The notes beneath the pieces were generated by a model. That model saw only the letters and a program-made list of their open reading frames with translations, searched no databases and had not been told where the DNA came from. A stretch of 64,000 nucleotides of DNA, taken from contig JADNRY010000210.1 of the NCBI GenBank assembly GCA_015501585.1, positions 1-64,000 on the forward strand. Reading direction: 5' to 3'. The DNA comes from Rhodocollybia butyracea (Eukaryota; Basidiomycota; Agaricomycetes; Agaricales; Omphalotaceae). Of the stretch, positions 22,561 through 32,202 are shown in pieces. The position numbers and the translations under genes are program-made. Numbering within the stretch: position 1 is the stretch's first letter; each line of letters opens with the position of its first letter.

Positions 22561-22861
22561 TCATCAGCCCACCAGGATATTACAAATGTTTTCCCATCTC
22601 TGGTTACCTTCTGCTCCCACCCTGAGCACTATCTGTCATATCCACAATTCCCATTCTCAACTTTCCACCTTACCAATGAGGGCTGGCTTTGTGGCTCCAG
22701 CACATTGTTACTTTGGATTCCCCTTCACCTTCGACAAACACTTCTATTACCTCCCTTGCAGTTGGTGATAGATTTAAATACTGAAATAAACACTCTCAAT
22801 GTTCAAAATTTTTGTACATGGCAATGATTGGGTGAGATGTTACAAACAATCTCCCCTCTAA
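22561..22861 (+). pseudogene. NLR segment 4: conserved C-terminal tail
   Basis: Encodes a stretch with GWLCGSSTLLLWIPLHLRQ, the short conserved end seen after the propeller in many mushroom NACHT-WD40 proteins, then LVIDLN. A one-base shift near 22815 moves the final HGNDWVRCY into another frame, ending at TAA 22859-22861. It follows directly from the sequence before the solo LTR. Confidence 0.75.
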
Positions 22862-23252
22862 TGGTATTTACTACTCTGCAAGTGTAATGCCTGCTCTGTT
22901 AACCTAGTATCCGCCCTTGGATTTTCCTTGATTATTTCAATATTTGCCTACCACTACCACCTCTGGTGGAAGTTGCAAAAATTCACCATGACAGGGAACA
23001 TACAGTTACACTGTACACCGTTGCCAGCTCCACCTATGCGCAAATCACCACTAATCTGACTTTCTCTCATTCCCATCATTAGTTATTACAACTGTTATTT
23101 GGGTATTTACGTGTAGGTATGTGAAAGGTGCTATAAAACAACCTAACAAAAAACACTACCGCACCTAACCAGACTATTGATATGTCAGGGAGCGAGGGCG
23201 GGTTGTCAGAGATTCCCCGAGGGAAAGTCTTGTAATATCGGATGTACGCGCG
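22862..23252. other. Intergenic, nothing recognised
   Basis: AT-rich sequence downstream of the NLR-type gene with no ORF of note. Confidence 0.4.
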
Positions 23253-23914
23253 TAGGGTTTTAAAGTGCGGTGCACAAACCGACAACTGCACTGCACTGAA
23301 CCGTGGTGAGGGTAAATAAAGGTTGCACCGGTGCAGCGGTTTGCATCCGGTGCGGTTTGCGGTTCTTGGAAATTGAAGAATTTGCATAACTGATCAAAAC
23401 CGGTGGTAACTGGTGGTCAACTGGTGCAATTTACATAATGAAAATAATTTATTAACTGTGTTTTTCAAGCCTGACTTTATGCATTGTAAAGTAGATGTGA
23501 TCTGGTAATCAAAATTTTAATTGTATACAGCTCACAGGCGCCCATGTGCCACATTTGATTTGGGCGCCTGTGAGCTGTATACAATCAAAATCTTGATGAC
23601 CGCATCAAATTTACTTTATACTAATGTAAGAATACCTTTATACACTGTTCATAAGTAGAGATTATTTTATTAGGCAACACTACAGGGTATATGATGTTTT
23701 GAAACTGGTATAACCGCCGTTTTTTACCGGTTCCGCACCAGTTTGCACCGGGTTATTGCCAAACCGCATAACTGCACTGAACCGGCACCGGTGAGGCGGT
23801 TCTTATCAGTTCAGTGCAAGGTTTGCTGAAATTTAAAAAATATACCACCGGTGCAGTTATCGGTTTGCCCAAAATGGCTGACAAAACCGAACCGCACCGC
23901 ACTTTAAAACTCTA
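23253..23914. mobile_element. Non-autonomous hAT (MITE), second family, 662 bp
   Basis: Ends tagggttttaaagtgcggtg and, inverted, tagagttttaaagtgcggtg. Flanks tacgcgcg (23245-23252) and tatgcgcg (23915-23922) match at 7 of 8 positions. Subterminal accggtgcggtt motifs repeat in both orientations. A central hairpin at about 23520-23585 has arms tgtatacagctcacaggcgc and its complement. The 102-aa minus-strand ORF overlapping its left end is not a gene. Confidence 0.85.
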
Positions 23915-23922
23915 TATGCGCG

Positions 23923-24669
23923 CGACTGCTCCAGGTTCAAGACTGTAGCGCTAACGTGGGTAACTAAGCCTAGACAACTCTTAGAACTAAGTCGAGAGAA
24001 GCCTAGTTGGGGTGTACGAGTGTACGAGGGAACCAGGTGTGTATGTCCAAATCAATTAACCAAAACCAAAACCAATACAACAAAACTAAGATTCTCCTAG
24101 GCAAACTCTGGCTCTAGCTAGAATAGTAATCTCGAGGTTTGTCAACAACCCTAGGCAAACTCTGGCACTAGCTGCTGTGATGCCGTAAAGTCCTCGACCA
24201 AACTCTGGGCCAAGCTACGATATTGTGAGTGAACTTAATCACTAGGAACTCATACCACAATCTTATTGGCTTGTCTAACTTTGTGAAGAAGTCAACTAAG
24301 GAACCCTCACTCTGGAGCTGAATAATCCCTTACTAGAAGCCGTCCCCTCTAAGGAAGCAACTAGATTTGAGTTGATCTGGAGTTCGAGAGAACTCTACAC
24401 ACTTAAATTTGATCAAGATAATAATGGGCTTTGCGAAGCGCGTGAAGTTTATTACTTTCTTAAGATAACCAAGTCAGGAGGCGTCACGCTACTGATCCCG
24501 TGGGGACGTTCTACGGAGCACTGGTCTTAGCAGTCAAGTTGAGGGCAAGAAACTTGTCTTATTGAATAAATATATCTGACTTATATACTGAGTAGAGAGA
24601 GTTTAATACAAAAAATAGATGAAACAGATACGGAGAGAGATGGAAAGAGAGTGGAACAGAGGAATCTGG
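23923..24669. repeat. LTR-like or decayed repeat left of the chromovirus
   Basis: No gene. The motif caaactctggctctagct recurs with variation three times between about 24099 and 24215. A minus-strand TATA-like gtatataag lies near 24580. This may be part of another LTR cut by the chromovirus, but ends are not identifiable. Confidence 0.3.
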
Positions 24670-25418
24670 TGTAAGGATCTAGGCGGATCCTTATTGCGAC
24701 GGGTTGATGTACTATCTCGAATAGAAGCGGCGGAACGTTTCCGACGGGATGATTCGATGATAGTGTACTCGATCTGGGAATAGCGACGACGTGAAACGTA
24801 CGAGCGGAATCCGGAAGTGTAATAGAATGAACCGTACGAGTAAGCCTAGGAACGGAATAGGTTTCCGACTCTAAGGGTAGGACCCGCTGGGCGCAAGCGT
24901 TTTCGAATACGAGTTATTGGCGGCGGCAAGTCGAGCGGAAGCTGACTTGATAGAGCGCAATGAATCGGAATCGAAGAGAGTATATTGCGGAGTGAAGAAA
25001 ACGATAGAGTGAAGAAATAGAGCAAAAGAAACTGATAAGTCGGGAAATGAGTCGGTAACTGGGGGGTTGTTTCAATATAGCAAATCTAGAGTATCAGAGA
25101 TATCGACGAGTATTTAAGAGTAAGGAGGATATACAGGGTCGTGAAAAGTACGTAGACAATCAGTTAAGGTGAAAGGGAAAGTACTACAAGGGACGAGCGG
25201 GAACGGAAATAATACAAGGGCATATCTCGGAATGGAACAAGGCAAGTGGAGAGACGGAAAGGTAGTGAGTAAGACTTGTGGAAGAGTTAGTAATAGGTAA
25301 TTATGGCGGTTGTGATTGCGCCATCGAGAAGAAGTCGGGAGCGGAACTAATGGGATAAGTCGGGAGAGCGGAACCGACGGAATGAAACGAGAATAGAGCG
25401 GGAGTACGGGGCATGACA
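24670..25418 (-). repeat. Chromovirus 3' LTR
   Basis: Plus-strand ends tgtaaggatct...gggcatgaca. 749 bp, two differences from the copy at 40182-40930. Reads as the 3' LTR for the minus-strand element. Confidence 0.95.
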
Positions 25419-25433
25419 TTACCCCCCCCTTCA
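25419..25433 (-). promoter_or_regulatory. Chromovirus polypurine tract
   Basis: The minus strand reads gaaggggggggtaa directly before the LTR. This fixes the element's orientation as minus. Confidence 0.8.
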
Positions 25434-25634
25434 GGCTCCGAGCCCTCGAGGAGTAGGACTCGTATGTGATTGTGACTCGGGTGCTATCGGCGTCGTCGGG
25501 ATACGTAAGAATGCTCCCGAGAGAAGCTTCTCCGATCGTCGAGTCATGCAGGGTTGAACTTTTTGGTGGCTGAGTAATAACTTCTCCTTCTCTAACCACC
25601 ACCTGCATCGCTGCTGATCGTCCTCGACTGTACA

Positions 25635-28238
25635 ATGTCTGAAGCCGCCCACCGCTCTGCTTGCTTTAAAATCCACAGCGTCGAAACTTCGTTTATCCTA
25701 GAACATGCTGGCATTTTCGAATCCACTCGTGCTGAAGTGAGATGTTCCTTATGTCGAGAAACCGCTAGCGCCTGCATCCGACCCGACGAATCCCTTACTT
25801 GTAACTTGTGTCACAAGCGCAAGAAACAATGCGACTTTTTTACTCTCCTTCGGTTCTGCGCGTACGCGAATCTGGAAGGAATTCATGTATCGGAAGCTGT
25901 TGCTCGATTGCGCGGGGCTCCCAAAATCCTAGACTTCCCTGCAGAATTGTACAAGAAGGCGTTGAAGGTTTTAGAGGCTCGGAGTAATCGTCCCAGTGAA
26001 TTGGGCCGCATTATGGATGAACGGGAGCGTCTGTTTCCACAGGCTGACGAGGATACTGAGAGATTGAGGGAGTTCATAGCGACGGACAGGGCGCAAGATC
26101 CCAGTCGTGGTGGAGTTGTCGTCGAGAAACGTCGGAAACACCCCAAGAAGATGAAGAAGGCGAAGAATCCGGAGAAGTTGCGCGATGTTCCTTCATCACA
26201 GTCGCATGATCGTCACGGCCCTCTTCGTGTTCTCATCCCAGCACTTCCGCGAGTTGCCGCTCCCGTTCCTCTTGCTCCTATTCCGTTACCAACCATTGTT
26301 TCCCCAACTTCACCCCCTCATCCTTCTTCTTCGACGGACCCTTCTCTACGAACCAAGCGTGCGGCTCCCGTAGAAGCTGACTCGAACCGCAACGTTCGAC
26401 CTCGCTTAGACAACTCTATTCCATTGGCTCCTACCCGCGCTCCTGTCGATATGGGTAAGATGATTCCCCATGTCCCCCTTCCCTCGCAGGACTTGAACGC
26501 CCAATTCCACTCTCGAGGGTATAACTTGGAGCAGCAATCCTTCCTGGCGGATTTTGTTGGTAATCATCGCTCGACCGTCCAGGAACTTCAAGAGGAGCGG
26601 GATCGTGCAGCGCGTTATCGCTCGGAGAGGGATCACTTGCGACAGGAACTCGCTGAGGTAACTTCTCGTAGTGCGGGTTTCGAAGCGGAAGCGCACGTAG
26701 AACGTACTCGTGCAGAACTGCTTGCCGTGCAGTTGAAGGAGTCGACCTCGTCATCCGCGATGTTGCGGAAGGAATTCTTGAAATCCAGGGAACGGACTAA
26801 GGAACTTGAGCAGCGGCTTGCTGTGAGGCCCCCAATGGTAACGGATTCGGAGGAGTTCTTGCATTTGGAAGAAGTGAGTATTCTTCTGGGCAATTATCTT
26901 ACCGCTCCCTGACTTTTCCACTCGCAGGAGAATCGTCGTTTACGCGCCTCAGAGGATCACCTTCGCGAAGAGCTGAAGCGGGCGGAAGGAACTTTCGAGG
27001 CTATCCAGAGTAATCATGAAGAAGTGTTGCGTCGGAACGATCGCATTGTGGAGGCAAGTCGTCGAGTTCAATGGGGGAAGGAAGCTTTGGAATCTCAGTT
27101 GCGCGAGGCTCGGTACGAGATGAGTGCCTTGGGAAACATGCTGAAGAGTGCCGCTGGTTCCTCCAACGATTCCTTGGTCCGAAAGCTTCAGTCCGACCGG
27201 GAACTTTTGATACTGGAGCGCAACATTGCGCTCGAGTATGCGCTCATGCTCCGCCAACTGGATCTTCCCGGGTTCATCAACCGATTCGAGCAACGCGTAA
27301 CGGAACCCGTGTTCCGATTGTACAACTTGTTGAGCGTTTCCGACGATCCCGCCGTGGCCGATTCTCCTCTGTTTGTCGAAGCGCATTCCGCCCTTTCCGA
27401 CGCCATTCCTTCCATTACTAACGAAGCTTGTCGATCCCAATTGGCCCTTCGTATGGTTCTGGAAGACTTCGATTTGCAGTACCCGCACGTTCGCCGACTT
27501 CTGCAACGTTCTTCCAGCCATCGTAGTGAGCAAACGTTGGCCAGAAATGCCGGCTTTGAAGCGGTGATTTCATCCATCGAGCCTGTATTTGATCAGGATC
27601 GTACAATCCGGTACGGGCGCTTTCTACAATTCACCCCCGACCTCTTCCCGTTGCAAAACCTTCGTGACGCCCAGGGTTCCTCCCTCCGCGAGGCGATTAG
27701 GGGGTTACTGGATGGGTTAGATGTCGTGGCCTATTCCCCCAGCTCGCCAGTTCTTCCCGGAACCGTCAATTCCTCCGTGAATTACTCGCCGCTCGCCAAT
27801 CCTTCCTCCTCTCCTGCAGTGCCCGCTGAGCGTGTTATTCCCTCGGCGATGGTTACTGTAGGTACCCAAACGTCGCCCAATGCACCTGAACCACTAGAAG
27901 ACATGGAAGACCTTGATTATATGAGCGATGGGGAGATTTTCGGTAGTCGCAATGAGGAGGAGATCGAGGTGGATGAACTTGAAGACGAGGATTCTTCGGC
28001 TGGAGTCGTCGTTGTCGAGAGTGGGGCGTCAACGGGTATCCTGGATTTGGAGGTTTCCGTGGTCGTGGACGATGGTATGGATGTGGTTGTTGACGCAATC
28101 GGTTCCGTGGATGGTAATGCCGAAGTAGTTTCCTCCGTCCCGAGTCCTTCTTTGTTCCTTCCCGACCCCAATAATCCCTTGTTCCTTCCCTCCAGTGAGC
28201 CTAGTTCAACCGGTAGTACTTTGCTAGAAACGTCGTAA
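25635..28238 (+). CDS. Antisense gene inside the chromovirus: Zn2Cys6-like, coiled-coil protein, 849 aa, spliced
   Basis: Exon 1 (25635-26873) and exon 2 (26928-28238) join in phase 0 across a 54-bp intron (gtgagt...ctgac...gcag). The predicted protein starts MSEAAHRSACF. Cys 37, 40, 47, 56, 59 and 66 have spacing CX2CX6CX8CX2CX6C, matching the fungal Zn2Cys6 formula; the basic block HKRKKQ lies in the second half (CNLCHKRKKQC), whereas canonical activators carry it in the first. A basic stretch follows (KRRKHPKKMKKAKNP), then a proline-rich linker, a coiled coil from about 305 to 480 spanning the intron, and an acidic segment near 735-765. It is antisense and tail-to-tail with pol. Its role is unknown; DNA or nucleic-acid binding is an inference. 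The conserved frame through a splice junction argues that it is a real gene. Confidence 0.7.
26874..26927 (+). other. Intron, 54 bp, in the antisense gene
   Basis: Donor gtgagt after GAAGAA, branch-like ctgac at 26909-26913, acceptor cgcag. It contains an in-frame stop (tga near 26911), and splicing keeps the coiled-coil frame open: exon 2 continues ENRRLRASEDHLREELKRAE. Confidence 0.8.
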
Positions 28239-28544
28239 GGTAATAGAGGAGAAAGTGCGTTACTGTATATACTTAGTCGCTATTGTTTTCTTTTTTTGTA
28301 TTTTCTTTTTTCTTGTTAATCGTCGTTATCGTGTTTTGGTGTGCTTTGATTGTACATAGATCGTCTGTATATAGGTAATAAGCCAGGAATCTTTTGTTAG
28401 AAAGGAATGAATGAAAAGGATTTAGATTGTCTATGAGGCGGAGTTGAATCCGCCGATGTGAGTTGTCGTTTAGGGAGATAGGGAAAATGGAGATTGGTCG
28501 GAGTTGCGTCCGCCTGAGTGTGGGGTGTAAGGGTAGGGACTTGA
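28239..28544. other. Gap between the antisense gene and the chromodomain fragment
   Basis: Convergent 3' ends with no ORF of note. A cggagttg-atccgcc / cggagttgcgtccgcc motif is repeated twice (about 28440 and 28500). Confidence 0.4.
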
Positions 28545-28811
28545 CTATTCTTCACCCTCCCTTTCTTCGTCCTGCGCGAGGCTGTCTAGCTTTCGGAGTT
28601 GGGCGGGTGTGGGTCCGCGCTTTCTGGGGTGTTCCTGGTGCCATCGTTTTAGCATGTCGAGGGATCCTGCCATTCCCTCCCACGAAACCCATGAGTTGAA
28701 CGCGGCGTCGTATCCTGTCCATTTAATGAGGTATTCGATTTCCTGTGGTCTCCCTGCTATCGGTCTGGAGTTCTTTATGGTTTCGACCTCGTGCTCCAAG
28801 TCGCCTTGCAC
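28545..28811 (-). pseudogene. Chromodomain, C-terminal end of pol, severed
   Basis: Encodes VQGDLEHEVETIKNSR followed by IEYLIKWTGYDAAFNSWVS, the chromodomain core with the aromatic residues and the YLIKW strand, then a charged tail ending at the stop at 28545. In chromoviruses this domain follows the integrase and steers integration to modified chromatin. Here it is separated from the integrase frame by the palindrome at 28820-32202. The host-side frame is open up to the insertion junction, but an ATG in that frame (28842-28844) lies within the palindrome, so any product from it would be a free chromodomain peptide. Confidence 0.85.
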
Positions 28812-28819
28812 GTATACGG

Positions 28820-31800
28820 AGGCGATGTGGAGCCCATAATGCAATGTAAGATGGATGTGGCCACATCCTGCATTGCAATTTAAGATGGTTCTGTCCGCTG
28901 CGGCAAATGTGCCTGCATTGCAATGTGGTATATGTCACAGCCTGGCCTTTGAAAAATTACTGAATTAGGGAATTTTTCGCTGTGTGTAACATGAAGCTTG
29001 CATCTGCATGTCACATCACAACTGTTTTAGCCAAATTTAGAAATATAACAGTTGGCCATATTAAGCTATGGCTAAAGCGGCGGCGCGGGTACACATTTGA
29101 TGGGGTCATGTGACTCGCCGATTGCAGGTTTAGATAGCTTCGATAAAATAGGCAATTTACGAGCCTAATTGGGATGTTTCTGTATGGGTAGCTAGCCCAA
29201 AAAAGGCTATGGATAGTGTATTAATATTTTAGCACTGTACCTCGATGGATGGGGCACCGTAATGGGTTGGATTGAATGAAAAGATTTAGATTACCTTCGG
29301 TCAAAGCTGTACATCACTGCCTAATTGGGAATGCCAGCAAAGCGGCCTAAAAGCCTGCTTGTACAGCAGATATCCTTGCTAATGGGGATGTACATAGTGT
29401 CTTTAGATATATCAGAGGTCCCTGAAGCGAAATCACAGCCAGAGCGGCGGTCAAAGCTGTTTTATTACCATATTTAGAATGCCAGCAAAGTGGCCTAAAA
29501 GCTTGTTTATGCATGGGTATTCTACCTAATAGCAGTCTACACAGTGTTTATAGATGCACAGTAGGTACCTAGAGCAAAATTAAAGCTGGTATGTGGTGTA
29601 ATAGTGGCCCTGCTTCGAGGTTTGGGACTGTGGCTGTGCTTTAAAAAATCGAAGTAAAGGTAGGGATGTTTGATATACTAGTGGTACAGGCATGATTTCT
29701 ACATAGTATATATATACCTGAAGCGAAATTAGAGCATTCTGTGGAGAGAATAAGCTGTAATTGCCAGCTCTAGGCCGGAGGAGGTCAAAGCTGTATGTCC
29801 AAATAGGGAAATATATCATTACATACAGGTGGTGTTGAGTCGAAGTTGGGCTCAGTAATGGCATGGCCTCTCAAGGTCTGAGGTTTGGAATACATATCTG
29901 AGTAGTGTAGTATACTAGCTACGCCCTCCAGGTGTTATATTTCCCAATATGTGGGCAGGAGGATGTACATGGAGTGATCAATGGTGAGTAACCATCAAAA
30001 TTCGCATTTTTGAGGAATTAAATACTAATAATGAGTGCCTAAGCGCAGGTAGCACCTCAAAGCTTGGTAGGTAGACTTTACTACATGGTATACACTCGAT
30101 CCGTGTCCAAGAACCACTAATATGGCACCAGAGGCGATGGTATGTACTGATCTTTATAGATTTTGCCTGAAAACTCGATTTTTTGAGGAATTAGCATAGA
30201 ATATTGGGGCCTTGAGAGTAGCCAAGAGGCTAAAACGTCGTATATAGACTGTACTACATAGTACTAGACGTCGCCATATGCAAAAACGATTTATAGAGCA
30301 CCTGAAGCGATGGTATTCCCTGATCTGTATGGATTCTGCCAAAAAATGCGATTTTCAGGACATAAAACATGAATAGAGTACGCTATGGACCTCAGACTAT
30401 GCTCAAACTTTGAGAATCATGTATTCGAGTCATATATACGCCCGCCAGATTAAAAGGTTTCAGTATATACATCTCAATGTCACGATCTGAACTTTGAGCC
30501 AAGTAGAGATATCCTAGAGTGCACTTACCACAGTATCGTTCCATGGAGGTACCCAGATGCAGATATAACACCTGGTAATCGTTGAATTAGATTCGAAGAC
30601 ATGTTTCCCAAGTTTTTGGTTTGATCTGAGACTTGTAGCACACTCTATGCCTGTTTTATTTCCTGAGAATCGCATTTTTTGGCAGAATCCATACAGATCA
30701 GGGAATACCATCGCTTCAGGTGCTCTATAAATCGTTTTTGCATATGGCGACGTCTAGTACTATGTAGTACAGTCTATATACGACGTTTTAGCCTCTTGGC
30801 TACTCTCAAGGCCCCAATATTCTATGCTAATTCCTCAAAAAATCGAGTTTTCAGGCAAAATCTATAAAGATCAGTACATACCATCGCCTCTGGTGCCATA
30901 TTAGTGGTTCTTGGACACGGATCGAGTGTATACCATGTAGTAAAGTCTACCTACCAAGCTTTGAGGTGCTACCTGCGCTTAGGCACTCATTATTAGTATT
31001 TAATTCCTCAAAAATGCGAATTTTGATGGTTACTCACCATTGATCACTCCATGTACATCCTCCTGCCCACATATTGGGAAATATAACACCTGGAGGGCGT
31101 AGCTAGTATACTACACTACTCAGATATGTATTCCAAACCTCAGACCTTGAGAGGCCATGCCATTACTGAGCCCAACTTCGACTCAACACCACCTGTATGT
31201 AATGATATATTTCCCTATTTGGACATACAGCTTTGACCTCCTCCGGCCTAGAGCTGGCAATTACAGCTTATTCTCTCCACAGAATGCTCTAATTTCGCTT
31301 CAGGTATATATATACTATGTAGAAATCATGCCTGTACCACTAGTATATCAAACATCCCTACCTTTACTTCGATTTTTTAAAGCACAGCCACAGTCCCAAA
31401 CCTCGAAGCAGGGCCACTATTACACCACATACCAGCTTTAATTTTGCTCTAGGTACCTACTGTGCATCTATAAACACTGTGTAGACTGCTATTAGGTAGA
31501 ATACCCATGCATAAACAAGCTTTTAGGCCACTTTGCTGGCATTCTAAATATGGTAATAAAACAGCTTTGACCGCCGCTCTGGCTGTGATTTCGCTTCAGG
31601 GACCTCTGATATATCTAAAGACACTATGTACATCCCCATTAGCAAGGATATCTGCTGTACAAGCAGGCTTTTAGGCCGCTTTGCTGGCATTCCCAATTAG
31701 GCAGTGATGTACAGCTTTGACCGAAGGTAATCTAAATCTTTTCATTCAATCCAACCCATTACGGTGCCCCATCCATCGAGGTACAGTGCTAAAATATTAA

Positions 31801-32202
31801 TACACTATCCATAGCCTTTTTTGGGCTAGCTACCCATACAGAAACATCCCAATTAGGCTCGTAAATTGCCTATTTTATCGAAGCTATCTAAACCTGCAAT
31901 CGGCGAGTCACATGACCCCATCAAATGTGTACCCGCGCCGCCGCTTTAGCCATAGCTTAATATGGCCAACTGTTATATTTCTAAATTTGGCTAAAACAGT
32001 TGTGATGTGACATGCAGATGCAAGCTTCATGTTACACACAGCGAAAAATTCCCTAATTCAGTAATTTTTCAAAGGCCAGGCTGTGACATATACCACATTG
32101 CAATGCAGGCACATTTGCCGCAGCGGACAGAACCATCTTAAATTGCAATGCAGGATGTGGCCACATCCATCTTACATTGCAATATGGGAACCACATAGGG
32201 TG
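28820..32202. mobile_element. Palindromic (fold-back / long-TIR) element, 3.38 kb, in chromovirus pol
   Basis: The whole insert is an inverted repeat about an axis at 30510/30511. Outer arms 28833-30352 and 30669-32188 (1520 bp each) look near-identical wherever I compared them; the central 316 bp is a recognisable but diverged continuation. An 8-bp direct repeat, gtatacgg, flanks it (28812-28819 and 32203-32210; nine bases with one mismatch if the symmetric ends are used), the size range of MULE and foldback elements. It has no transposase. ORFs of 94 and 62 aa appear twice as mirror copies and are not recognised. Ends carry repeated tgcattgcaat and gatgtggccacatc motifs. A diverged relative lies near 44930. 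Confidence 0.9.
30353..30668. repeat. Diverged centre of the palindrome
   Basis: The inverted match weakens sharply at 30352/30669 (for example cataaaacatgaatagagt against aataaaacaggcatagagt) and becomes patchy towards the axis, leaving a spacer-like centre. Confidence 0.7.

Larger units (their letters stand above)
11041..22861 (+). pseudogene. NACHT-WD40 NLR-type gene, broken by frameshifts and three direct TE insertions
   Basis: Read around the insertions, the pieces form one gene in the standard order of basidiomycete NLR-like genes: N-terminal linker motif, NACHT nucleotide-binding domain, helical region, WD40 repeats and a short conserved tail. Such proteins are signalling receptors in fungal non-self recognition. 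Insertions are a full copia element (11946-18929), an hAT MITE (20056-20660) and a solo copia LTR (22045-22560), each with an exact target duplication. Independent frameshifts occur near 11311, 11815, 19530, two within the WD40 array, and near 22815. The gene cannot make its original product. The 5' end is not certain; 11041 is the start of the first recognisable exon. Each segment is described separately. Confidence 0.85.

Noticed and set aside
25114..25635. 173-aa minus-strand ORF inside the chromovirus LTR, repeated at 40626-40943
   Set aside because: It follows the LTR sequence itself in both copies and has no domain; an LTR by-product.
29580..31441. Identical 94-aa and 62-aa ORFs present twice, on opposite strands
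   Set aside because: They are mirror images produced by the palindrome (positions sum to 61021) and have no recognisable domain; they are evidence for the inverted repeat, not for duplicated genes.
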